From Ampelomyces quisqualis (lineage: Eukaryota; Ascomycota; Dothideomycetes; Pleosporales; Phaeosphaeriaceae), in contig JAGTXZ010000024.1 of assembly GCA_018398575.1 (NCBI GenBank), forward strand, positions 2,356,001-2,420,000: DNA of 64,000 nucleotides, read 5' to 3'. Positions 33,159-43,682 of this stretch are shown here, one piece after another (position 1 is the first letter of the stretch; each line of letters begins with the position of its first letter). The translations under genes were made by a program, and so were the position numbers. The notes beneath the pieces are model-generated. The model was not told where the DNA came from and searched no databases. It was given only the letters and a program-made list of their open reading frames with translations.

Positions 33159-34155
33159 TTACAGCTCCTTTGTGGGGGTCCCAGCCTGACTCTCCTCTTG
33201 CCTCAACTCCTTTGCACCCGTGACCGGCCGTCCTGCGACCGCCTTCTCACCGCCAAATGCCTTGAATCCGTTGTAGAAGAGCCATTCTGTTGCGTGCTCC
33301 ACCGGCTCATCAAACATGTACGGCAGGAACGGAACGGCAGCGAGACCAAGCTAGAAAAGTTGTCAGGGCTGACTAAGCAGAGTTGACAAGACATGTTGAA
33401 CATACACCAATAGGACCCCACGTCCTCAACGTCTTGTTCTTGGCATCCTTCAGCGCCCTCCCAGAATATCTCACAATGCTGTGAATCGTAAACGCGGGCA
33501 AGCCCATGGACGCGACAGCTTGGAAGATGGCTCGTTGCGCCATGACCGCTCTGTAGTCCTCAATTGCAGGCACCAGACCGGCCGTAACATGGTTGCCCGT
33601 CAGCGACCCCGGCTGCGCTCCCATCTTCAGGCCCTCGGTATTCGTCGCGTTCTTGGCGACATCCCTGACAGCCTCGAAAATGCCCTTGTTGGCTACAGCA
33701 GTTAGTTCTGGGCCCTTTTCTTTCTCTTCTATTTGCATAAACTTGTCGGGGTGCAGGGTTCGCTGGTTCCGACAGTATGCTTTGTAGCCTTCGTGGGAAA
33801 CGTCGCCGATAAGGTACAGCCACGACACGCCGTACGCGCCTTTGACGAGATACGGATGTGCGATTGGGCGGAACGACTCGCCAATGTCCGAGGTGTATGC
33901 GACGTAGCGGTGCGCACTTTGCATTATTGTGCGCACACGAGTTGCGTAGGCGGCATATCGGATGGAGGTGTCGGTTGTGTCTTCGGCTTTTCCTTGGTAC
34001 AGCACTTCCCAGAGCTTTTCGTCATCGTTCAGCGTGTCTTGAAGCTCTTTGGGAAGCTGTTTCCGCGGCGGTGGGGTGGAGAAGTCGGGACGTGGGTCTT
34101 GGCGTTGGTGGGGTATGTCTTTGAACTTGTCGGCATTGTTACTGTCTTTGGCCAT
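33159..34155 (-). CDS. Mitochondrial fission process protein 1 (MTP18/MTFP1) homologue
   Basis: Two exons: 33406-34155 and 33159-33350, 55-nt intron (33351-33405); 313 residues from MAKDSNNADK. MTFP1 is an inner-membrane protein affecting mitochondrial division. The core shows the family pattern RYAAYATRVRTIMQSAHRYVAYTSDIGESFRPIAHPYLV, then GVSWLYLIGDVSHEGYK. The second half has IFQAVASMGLPAFTIHSIVRYSG and, after the intron, LGLAAVPFLPYMFDEPVEH-A. Hydrophobic segments match predicted membrane passes. An N-terminal 75 residues rich in Lys/Pro/Asp precede the domain. It is head-to-head with ATP synthase subunit K. Confidence 0.9.
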
Positions 34156-34462
34156 GGTGCGGCGATTGATCCGGAGCAGAATGAGTGAAAGAACAAAGAA
34201 AAAGAACAAGTCGCGTGCAGAAGAAGCGCTGGCGGAATGCTGTCTGTGAGCAAGCTCGGGGTATCTGGTTGACGCGACATGACGCCAAGACGCCAAGACG
34301 CCACACTGTGGCTGGTGCCATGGGTGTTGACTAAGCACCCGCCCCAAGTCTCTTGAAGCTCTCCGACAGCCACATTTGTCCGCACCCACGCTCCACAAAA
34401 TCGATCCATTGACGTCTTCTCCACCGCTCTTGAACCCGTAAAACACCTACACTATCGACAAA
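34156..34462. promoter_or_regulatory. Bidirectional promoter of two mitochondrial genes
   Basis: The 307 bp lies between the ATGs of the MTFP1-like gene (-) and ATP synthase subunit K (+). A tandem GACGCCAA repeat is visible near 34281-34300. Both products are mitochondrial membrane proteins, so shared control is plausible. Confidence 0.5.
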
Positions 34463-34940
34463 ATGGTAGCTATGTACACCATCATGGGCCGCCAGGTCGG
34501 ATCCCACGTCGTACGTTCTCCCCGAATGTCCCTCGAAAAGGTGGACAAGACGACGTTGAAGCTTCCTGCGGCACTGCGAAGATTGCGCGCATCAAATGAC
34601 GGCTTCGTTGCCATTCTGGGCGTCTACTTGAAGGCATGCACGCTGACCAATGGCGAATCCAGCTCGCGATCGCAACCCTCACCGTAACCATAGGCGGCGC
34701 CGTGCTTGCTACGGGCGGCAAGAAGGCCGATGCGCCCACCTCGCCTCCCATCAACGCGAAGAGCCCTGACGAGGAGAGTTTTGTCAAGTACGTCGACGCC
34801 ATTTTACATGTTCCCAGATGAGACGTGTTGCATGCGACGCTGGAAACACGCGGAAAGATTCTACGTAGGAGAAGACGACGGGCTGATTGGCACACAGGGA
34901 ATACGTCAAGAAGGCCGCGGACAAGGTTCAAGGGAAATAG
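34463..34940 (+). CDS. ATP19: Mitochondrial F1Fo ATP synthase subunit K
   Basis: Three exons: 34463-34510, 34663-34787 and 34898-34940; 71 residues. Subunit K is a small inner-membrane subunit associated with ATP synthase dimers. Exon 1 gives the family start MVAMYTIMGRQVGSHV. Exon 2 gives a membrane segment LAIATLTVTIGGAVLATGG and a charged linker. Exon 3 ends EYVKKAADKVQGK. Introns of 152 and 110 nt have GTACGT donors in both cases. Without splicing no frame exceeds about 60 codons, so the gene is easily missed. Confidence 0.9.
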
Positions 34941-35285
34941 GCACGTCGACGAGGGATGCCGAGAGGAGGACGCTGAGGAGATGCTGAGAGGGGAGAAGAC
35001 GGCATGGGGAAATTTGTACAGGTGACCAATAATGTACCAACAGCGAGCATTGATACGAGCTTTTCACCCTGCCAGAGGAGAAGAAGACAGTGCGCAAGTG
35101 ACGTTGATGTCGCAACATTGCGGTGCTGGCAAGACCAATGCCAAGCAGTGGCGCAGTGGCGCAGTGGTGCAGGGGCCCTGTTGTTTACACATGCATGCCA
35201 CTTTCTGCGACCGGGGCGTGTCGTGAGCTCAGCAACCGGACAAGACAACCACAAAGTCGCCGCGCCCATTTCTTTCCCACGCGAC
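34941..35285. other. Spacer between subunit K and monopolin gene
   Basis: 345 bp holding a 3' UTR and the PCS1 promoter. A GTGGCGCAGTGGCGCAGTGGTGCAG stretch near 35149 is a short imperfect repeat of GCGCAGTG. No further gene. Confidence 0.5.
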
Positions 35286-36863
35286 ATGGCGCCCCGAAAG
35301 ACGCTCGCGAACATTTCCTTCACCGTCGACTCGGCCTCGGAAGACGACAGGGCCGGGGACGAGCTGAACGCGCTGCCGACACCCGAGTCCAACGCCGAAA
35401 ACAAGGCGCCCGCGAAGAAGGCGCGCGGAAAAGCGGCGGCGGCAGGAAGGCCGGCGACGCGTCGAGTCAGCGGGTCGAGCGCGTTGGGGGTGAAGAAGAC
35501 CAATGCGGCGGTCGCGAAGAGGCGCAAGGCCCTGGCGGAGCGCAAGGACGTCAACGGGAGCGATGCCGAGGACGCCGACGACTTGGGAGAGGACGTGGCA
35601 GAGGCGCCCGCAGCGGCGAAGACGACCAGGAGGGGCCGCCCCGCCAGGGCACAGCAGGCGCAGGACGAGGTAGAGGTAGAGGCGCCCGCCGCGGCGAAGA
35701 CGGCCAGGAGAGGCCGCCCCGCCAGGGCACAGCAGGCGCAGGACGAGCACCAGACCATCCCCGAGACGCAGCCCCAGCCTGAGCGCGAAGTAGACGCCAT
35801 GGCCATGGAGGACTCGATAGAGGGGGACGCCGTGGCCGCGAGCATGCCGCCGCCCCCACGACCCTCGGCGCGGCGCGCACCAGCCCCGCCCGGCAGGCGA
35901 CGGCAGGCTTCAGCGGGCGCGAGACGAGCAGGGAGCGCGTCGGATTCGGAGCGCGATCCTGTCCTGCGCCGCAAAGTGGGCGACCTGACGCGCAAGCTGG
36001 AGTCGATGACGGTCAAGTACGACACGCTCAAGGACGCGGCATCCTCCGGCAAAGACGCCAACTTTGAACAGCTGAAGAAGCACACGGAGCAGACGGCCAA
36101 GGGTGAGCCGACGACAGTCACGTGCCAGTCGCGAGCTAACCTGTTCTGCAGACCAGGAGGCAGTCATCAAGGCGCTCAAGCAACAGATCACCGACCTCCA
36201 GGCGCGCACGTCCGACCTCGCCTCGATGAAGAAGGAACTGGCAACACTGGCCAGGGACAACGCGCGCCTGGCCGCCGACAAGACGAAGCTCACCGACTCG
36301 CTCAACACGGCCCACAACGAGAGCAGGACGCTGTCCAACAAACTCGCAGCAGCCCGCTCCTCCACCCAGTCCGAGCCAAAGACGGCCCCCGGCAGCGCCA
36401 TCAAGCCCAGATCCAACGGCCCGGTCCTCCCCGGCACCGCAGAGGCCGCAAAGGAAGCACAGCTCGCCAAGCAAAAGGTCGATCTCTACAGCGACCTGAC
36501 CAATCTCGTCATCCTCGGCATGAAGCGCAGTGACGAGGAAGAAGATGTATACGACTGTCTTCAGACTGGTCGCAATGGCAGTAGGTCGCCTCGGCACTCT
36601 CCAGTAACACCAGACACACTAACATACCACAAGCGCTCCACTTCCACCTCACCGTCGCACCCAACAGTGAATCGGCCTACGAAGACGCCGAATTCGTCTA
36701 CCAGCCTCTCCTCAATCACCAGCGCGACAAAGAGCTGTTGGACCTTTTGCCCGATTATCTGACCGAGGAGATTTGTTTCCCAAGGGGTCAGGCACCCAGG
36801 TTCTATTGCAAGGTTGTGGATTCGATGAGTAAGAAGATTGTGCTCGAGGAGGAGGACGAGTAG
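35286..36863 (+). CDS. PCS1: Monopolin complex subunit Pcs1/Csm1
   Basis: Three exons: 35286-36102, 36152-36580 and 36634-36863; 491 residues. The monopolin subunit links kinetochores and binds rDNA/cohesin partners. The N-terminal half is Ala/Arg/Lys-rich and disordered, with a duplicated segment carrying RRGRPAR, an AT-hook-like core. Residues of about 225-380 form a coiled coil (LRRKVGDLTRKLESM, then VIKALKQQITDLQARTSDL). The C-terminal globular Csm1 domain starts at LYSDLTNLVILGMKR and continues through RNG|TLHFHLTVAP across intron 2, with YQPLLNHQRDKELLDLLP and EEICFPRGQAPRFYCKVV. These are diagnostic. It converges on chitin synthase. Confidence 0.9.
35601..35747 (+). repeat. 78-bp tandem duplication inside PCS1
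   Basis: Two copies, starting at 35601 and 35679, differ at only a few bases. They encode EAPAAAKT(T/A)RRGRPARAQQ followed by AQDE. Each copy carries one AT-hook-like GRP core. Confidence 0.85.
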
Positions 36864-37037
36864 GTTTGGGGTGACTGTTTTGGAGTTGGGATCGGGTGGG
36901 TTCTTCTGATGCATGCGTGTTGTGGTCCGGTGTTGTGGATTTGTCCTTTTCCCGCTGGGCCAATGCTTTGTCTTTTTTGGGTTTGATATACCTTTTGTTT
37001 GTACAAATGACGGTTTACGCAATCCATGTTCCGACGA

Positions 37038-37061
37038 GAAGAAGAAGAAGAAGAAGAAGAA
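37038..37061 (+). repeat. (GAA)8 microsatellite
   Basis: Eight uninterrupted GAA triplets lie between the converging 3' ends of PCS1 and chitin synthase. Confidence 0.9.
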
Positions 37062-37116
37062 ACAACGCCAACCTTTTTCGTCCAATCATGTACAAACGCT
37101 CTCCGCCCTCTCAGCG

Positions 37117-40100
37117 CTACCGCCCAACACTACTTCCCCCCCAACTACTCGGCGCCAAACTACTCATCTTACTACTAATCGCACTCGCACTCATCCAGCT
37201 CCCCACGCTCCCCGCGCCGCCGCCCCACCCGCCCAGCCCCAATCTCGCCTTCCACCCGCGGCCAAGCCTCCTGCCGCCCCCCAGCCCAGTGCGACTCTTC
37301 TTCTCCTCGCAGCGATCCTCCCACCGCAGCTTCGTCTCCATGACGTTGTGAATCCACGAGATGACGAGGAAAGTAGTGGAGCCGACGGCGCGGAAAAACG
37401 CGAGGCCCGCGACAGCCCAGAGGATGAACGTCAGGTAGATGTTGTTGGTGACTTTGCGGTCGGAATACGCTTCGCTGACGGCCATGGCGAGGACGGCGTT
37501 GGACACGAGCCAGATGAGGACCATGTAGGTGCGTACAGCGCGGTAGTAGTCTTCTTGTTGTTGGGATTCCGACACGGGCGGCGTGGGCACTTGGATGCGG
37601 TCGCGGAGGTTGCGGAGCGCTTCGTCGTAGCCTGAATCAATGTCGAGTTGTTCGCTGGGCATTTCGAGCTCCACCACGTTCTTCGTCTTGGCTTTGGCCG
37701 CCCCGAGGTCGGTTTTGGCTACGTTGTCGCCTTTGGTGCCCCACGTTATGTCGTGCGTGTTGCAGAAGGCGTACACTTGGAGCGTCGCAATGTACGAGGG
37801 GAGGAGCGCAAAATATTGTGCCGACGACGTGAACATGTGCCAGGGGTCCAGGTACATGAAGCTCATCATGAAGTAGAGCCCAATGGTAGTTGCCGAGGAT
37901 ATGATGAGGTTGGTGAAGACGTTGTTGCCCACCGTTTTTTCGGCCTTGGGGTCTTTGAGTTGGATGACGACAATGTAAAAGGATGCGAATGTTGTGTAGG
38001 CCATGATGACGCCGTACATGATCATCGACCAGAAGAACATCTTCTTGGCGCCTTGAGGCCGATTGCCCATGGACAAGATGAATTGCATGCAAATCAGCAG
38101 CGTGCACGTGTAGCGCAGCACGTAGAAAATGTATTTGCCAATGTGGTGGCCGAAGGGATCCATGTGTGGGTCTGCGAGCGAGCCGGCGACAAAGTAGAAT
38201 GTTAGGTAAAAGTTGGCCAGCGAGAAAAACGTGAAGAGGAGTTGCACGAACTGGTACACAAACTCAATGTGTAGCAAGATCTTACGCCAGATGGTGTGGT
38301 CCGTTGCCCAGACTTGCTTGAAGTGGAGCAGCGAGTAGACGGCGGCGAAGAAAGCACCGTTCAGCCAGCGGCGACGCTGAGATATGAATTCGGGGACCGT
38401 GTCTGGACGTGTTAGTTTGCAATGTGCATGAGGTCAAGAGAAACTTACCGGGCACATCCGTCTCTCCCGTCGCGGCCTTGACGTACTTCAAGACCCACTG
38501 CTCGCTGCGCTTGGCCACCAGCTCCCAGCACAAGATACGGTCTTCAGCCAAGTACATGTTTGCAGTAAAAACATCCGCATCCTGACCGTGAAGCGTCTCG
38601 CCCTTGAAGTACTGGCTGAGCGGGCCATGGCCTGTATGATCGTTCTGCAGCGCATGGTATCGATAGGCAGACAGCGCACCAGGCAAGACGGTAATGTACC
38701 CAAACACCGACTCAAGCGGCTTGTCGAGGATATTAGACATCTTGTACTCGAAATTCTGCGACGCAACAAGCGGGTTAAGAAGCCCGAGCCACGCCTTGCC
38801 CTTCCCAGCCTTGATCTCACCAGCAGCTCCAGCGACTGACGAGTCCGTGTCAAACGCCTTCCACAAGTGGTACAGCGCCTTGGGGCCAGGCTTGGTCCCG
38901 ACATCGAGCAGAATGCATACATTAGGGTTCAGTGCGCGGCCAAAAGCATTAAAGAACCAACGATGCGAGTTCAGCTTCTTCTGGTTCCGTTCCTTGAGAC
39001 AGAAGATCATCTGACAAGGCACAATGCCCTTCTCCGCGCCTTTGAACTTGAGATCCGAGTCGAGAGAAACTTGCGTCGTGTATTCGTACACGTGGGCGGT
39101 GACCTCCTTCTGGTTGACGTGGTTCTTCGCAATGCCTTCTTGGAAACAACCCATGGCGGCGATGGCATCAAGCGTACGCGGATGCACCTTCCCACGGCCG
39201 TCGGAAATGATGCACACGACAATCTTCTGCCAGCCGTCCTTGCCCCACGTGCGCGACTTCATGCGCGAGCAGAAATGGCTGATGTTCTGCATGACGCCGT
39301 GCATGGTGCGCGTAAAGTCGATTTCGTTCTCGTTGTACATGGTGATGCAGATGAAGAGCTCCGTCTCGCGCGCAGTGCCAATGTTCTGTCGCAGCTGGTA
39401 TCCGCGGTCCACAAAGTCGTCGGGGTCGCACGTGACGGCCGTGTACCGCATGTGGGTGAATTCCATGTCGTCGCGTCGCGGCAGGAAACTGTACAGAATG
39501 GTGGGAATCTTGCACTCGAGGATGAGCTCGCCGTTGATGAGGCGGACCTCCTTCTTGGTCATGACTGCGTCGCGCGCACCCCGTCGCGTCTGCGCCCCGT
39601 CCGGAGCGGGCCCGTAGTGCTCGACCTTTTCGTCGACGGTGGTGTCGCCATCCGTGTACGTGTCGTCCGACATGTACGATGCGCGCGACTGCAGGTCGGG
39701 CCGGCTCTCTCCGCGCTCGGTGAAGGGGTCGTCGTCGTCGTCGTCGATTGGTATCGACGTCATGTCGGTCATGTCCATGGTCAATTCCGAGTCACGGGAG
39801 TCGGGTCGTGCAGCACCAGAGAACAATGGGGCTGGGGGAAGTGGCCGCTTAGGACTACCGGGGCGCCCACCGCCATACCTCGACGAAGGGGTGCCTGGCC
39901 GGGGGCCGCCATTGAGATCGGCTGGCTCGTACGACACCGACGCCGCCGCCGGTCGCAGGTAGTCAGCAGAGGTGCGTGTGGGCGAGTACGGTCGGTCTGG
40001 CGACAGTGGGCGGCGGTACGGGACGTACGAGGGCGAATCAACATCAATCGGCGGCGGCATGCTGGGCGCCGTGTCCAGCACAGACGGCGTCCGCGATAAT

Positions 40101-40692
40101 AATGAAGACGTGCCTGCAGGGTGATGGGTGCGTGTGGGCGAGGGTGGTCTGGGAGAAGGATGCAAACGTAAGCCTGGGTCACGCTCCCGCTTCGACTTGG
40201 ACGGAGACAACGGGTCCGCGAACCGCGTCGTCAACTTCTTTCTCTTGGGCATCTGCTGCGACGAAGAGACCCCCGCAGCGCCTGAGCTCGCGTGCAGCGC
40301 ATTGCCGGCCTCGCGCAGGAAGTCGACAATGCCCGCCTCGGCCGCCGTCTGCCTGCCGATTTCAGACGGCGTCATGCGCTCGCCCAGCGCTGCCGTGGTG
40401 CTGTTCGCGCCCGACATGAGTGAAGCCGACTCCTCGAAAGAGCGTCTTCTGCGTGGGGGGAGGAGATGTGAGAAGTGAAGGAGGAGAAGGGTACAGATGG
40501 AGATGGAGATGCAGGTATCGAGGAGCAAAGAACACGGGAAGAGACTCACGACATGTAGCTCTGGCCGTCGTCGACGTTTGTCAACAAGCGCATTGTTGAG
40601 CCTCCTTGCATGGCCGGAGACAGAGCGTCCTCGTCGTCGTATGCAGGCGGCCGTCCGTAGTGTGTACCGCCCGGTGTGGTGGACCGCTCCAT
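37117..40692 (-). CDS. Chitin synthase, class I-type
   Basis: Three exons: 40550-40692, 38449-40448 and 37117-38402; about 1142 residues. It polymerises UDP-GlcNAc into chitin at the plasma membrane. Roughly 330 N-terminal residues are disordered with Pro/Ser/Asp runs. The catalytic region includes [12 protein letters not shown], the donor-site block [53 protein letters not shown] (about 683) and QRRRW (about 723, rebuilt across intron 2). A cluster of membrane segments follows from [15 protein letters not shown] to [24 protein letters not shown], with the adjoining block, fits classes I/II rather than III. The last 60 residues are Gly/Arg/Trp/Ser-rich and poorly family-like, so the 3' end could be mis-spliced. 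Confidence 0.92.
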
Positions 40693-40700
40693 GACGGCTT

Positions 40701-40804
40701 GTGCGACGACGCTGTTGTGTATGCGGCGACGCTGTTTCTATGCGACGTCGCTGTTTTGATGCGACGACGCTGTTTTGATGCGACGACGCTTTTGATTATG
40801 CGAC
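40701..40804 (-). repeat. Imperfect 19-20 bp tandem array upstream of the chitin synthase start
   Basis: Five to six copies of a unit close to ATGCGACGACGCTGTTTTG (plus strand) abut the start codon. One copy contains the palindrome TGCGACGTCGCA. By position it is in the 5' UTR or core promoter. Confidence 0.8.
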
Positions 40805-41028
40805 AAGACCCGTCCGGGTAACGAATGCGCTCCAAGAAATGCGATAGGAATTGGATGTCTCGAGGACGGGCTGGTGTTGCGGTGCCTGGAGTGAATGATG
40901 CGCCCGTTGCGCGCTGTTTGCCAGCCGGATGTTGTCCCAGCAACACGACAGTCTAAGCCCCATGACCCACCTAGGGCTGAAACCGCGATATCTTCACACC
41001 CTACATCAATATTCGGACACACTCCGTA
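40805..41028. promoter_or_regulatory. Chitin synthase upstream region
   Basis: About 220 bp between the tandem array and the 3' end of the phenol monooxygenase-like gene. No gene. Confidence 0.45.
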
Positions 41029-43133
41029 CTACATGAGAGCGGGTAACAAAACCCCCCGGAAATACCCCTCGACCCCCACCCACCCCTCCTCATCCAAACT
41101 CTCCACCAACCCCACATACTGATCCGGCCGACACACAACCACACACCCGCTCTCCCGACTCACTCCATACCCCTTGTACGCATCCCCAAACCCCTCGTGA
41201 TAACTCTCGTCGTCCACATACACGCTCTCGTAGTCCCAGCCAGTCCTCTCGTCAAACCGATGCAAGACGTCGGGGAAATCGCGCAGCAATTCCGTCTCGA
41301 CGCGCCGACCAGCATGCACAGTCAAAATGTCAATGTTGGCGTGCAAATGGGGCGCGAGAAAAGACGAAGACGCGAGGTACTGGCAGAAGGTGCGCAGGCG
41401 GCACTGTTGACGTGCCTCACCAACCTGTCCCGCAAACACCACCAATCTGAACCGCCCGTCGCTTTTCAGCTTCTGCTGCAGCTCCCACGGCCGCGCGTCG
41501 GATTGGTTCAGGACTTGGTAGCTGGGGAACCGCATCCCGAGCTGCATGTTGGTTGCGAGGTCCTGCTTCGGTGCGCGGCCTGCTTGCGCCACGAGCATGC
41601 TTGTCCCGTAGACTACCGAGAGGCCCGAGGCGAACATGTTGCCCTGGAGAAAGGCGTCTTTGAATTCAGACATGTGGACCCCTTCTTCGTCCATGACGTC
41701 TTTGGCTGGCCGGCCTGAGAACAGGCGTGAGAATTTGTGGTCAAAGGCAATCAGGTCTTGAGCGATGCGCCGCCGTTCAGATTCGTACGTCTGGAGGATG
41801 CAAGCTTGCGCAATCCCTTTGACTACAAGACTGATTTTCCATCCTAAATTGTATGCGTCTTGCATGCTGACGTTCATGCCTTGCCCGGCTTTTGGAGAGT
41901 GCGTGTGCACGGCGTCACCGGCGAGGAAGACGCGGTTCTTGTAGTCGAAGTTTGTGCCCACCCGCTGGCCGATTTGGTAGGCGGTCCACCAGTCGCAGTA
42001 TTGGTACGTGAGACTATAGGGTGCCATGATCTTCTGGGCTGCCTTGATAATGGTGTCGGGAGTGATTTGAGAGCGGTCGGCGCGACCACTGGCATCTGGC
42101 TTGATTTCCGTGAGCTGGATGTACAGCCGGACGAGCTTGTTCTCGCGTGGAATAACCATCATGGACCCTGAAGATGCACTGTGTACAGCGCATCGCATGC
42201 GGATGTCTGGGAAGTCGGTGATGGGGATGATATCTGAGGTCTATGTTAGCACCCTCACGTTAAACTCCAGCAGTGCACCTACCAAGCACTCCCCAAATGA
42301 AGTCTGTTGGCTCGCCCTCGAGTTGAAACCCAAGCTGTCGTCTTGTCCAGCTATGCGCACCATCACAACCAACCATGTACTTCGCTTTCACAATCTCCAA
42401 CTTGCCCGCCTTCTCCCTGCTCTTCGCAATCAGATCGTCCGTATCATCTTCGGCCAAATTGCTCCTGAATAGTCCATCATTCACCTCGGAACTCTTGCTT
42501 TGAGCGGGCTTCGCCTCTTCTTCCGTGAGATGTCGCAGCTGGACGGTGATGGGGTAGTTGTCTGGAGAGTGGTTGTCGCAGTCCTCAGATATGCTAAGCG
42601 ATTCCGGCATAACCGCTCTTTCGACGCGAAGCATATCCTTGGAATGCTTCTTTATATGGTCCAGGAAAAATCGTTCGATGCGGCCTTGGTGCAACACGAT
42701 TTGCTGGAAACGCGAAAGGCCCACTGGCACATCCGGTACGCGAGCGGAGCGATGGATTATGCCATGTTCGTTTGGATTCTGCTTCAGTCAGATGGAAACG
42801 AGCAAGCAATTCCGCGCTCACTTACCCACATACACATCTATTCGATTGTCAGCGCAGCTCATGTCACTGCGGCCCTTCTTCACGCACCTCAATCATATGA
42901 TTCGCCTCCTTCCACGCCCGATCCGCAAACCCAAAGCTATCGAATATCTCCAAGCTGCGAATCTGCAACCCATCAGCCTGCCCCGAATAAATCTTGCTCC
43001 CCCGCTTATCCACAATCCGCGCATGAATCCCACACCTCGCCATCCACGCCGCCATCATCATGCCCGCCGGCCCCGCACCAACGACAAGCACATCGCATTT
43101 CGACTCGGCTAGTGCTGAAGCCGTCATCTCCAT
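41029..43133 (-). CDS. Phenol 2-monooxygenase-like FAD hydroxylase with a 12-nt microexon
   Basis: Four exons: 42888-43133, 42826-42837, 42283-42778 and 41029-42233; 652 residues. Family members hydroxylate phenols to catechols with NADPH and O2. The dinucleotide motif is VVGAGPAGMMMA (residues 17-28). Exon 1 ends NHMIE, the 12-nt exon adds MCMW, and exon 3 starts NPNEHGIIHRSARVPD, matching the conserved stretch in which MIE is followed by xCxWNP. The second FAD motif is AGDAVHTHSPKAGQGMNVSMQDAYNLGWK-like, and the DG motif is MVGCDGAHSWTRR. The last 200 residues form the thioredoxin-like dimerisation domain (FRLVVFAGQ). Introns are 47-50 nt. Confidence 0.92.
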
Positions 43134-43682
43134 AGAGTGGTGGTCAAAGTCGCAAGTGGAGAGAAGAGTTTACCCCGCACTAGCTAATGTTGCCAGGTGA
43201 GATGGACATGGCGAACCTTGGACAAGCAGGCTATCGCCGTCATATATATTCGACGCTCCGCGTGTACCGTTATGCTCAGCATCCTACTAGTGTTCCGGCA
43301 GTGCATGTCGGCGAAACGGGCTGGATGATGTGGACCGGATTTGTAGAGCTACCCCACAAGTAGATCGGGCCGGATGACGCTGTCAACTAACTCTCGGCTT
43401 TGTGATTCGCAGATTTGTGCATCGTGGTTGAAAAGGCAAGATCCATCTCGCTGTCACTCGAGAGCAGTGGCCAGCTAACTGCACAGGAACCTGAATGCGA
43501 ATAGTTACAGTACCCCCATAGGACGCCTTTAGTATTCACACAACAAACACATGCGACTGATGGTAAAACAGTGTTTTGCATCCTTTTTAATGCTCGTCAG
43601 ATCTTCAAGGCATGCACCAAATCAAGTTGTATTGACAACATGCAGCGCGAATCGACATCAGCTCGCCACACTCTGGCAAATA
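43134..43682. promoter_or_regulatory. Upstream region of the phenol monooxygenase-like gene
   Basis: 549 bp between this start and the 3' end of the RecQ gene. No gene or repeat seen. Confidence 0.5.

Noticed and set aside
38867..40099. 410-codon plus-strand frame
   Set aside because: Antisense shadow of chitin synthase; Arg/Val/His-rich with no domain.
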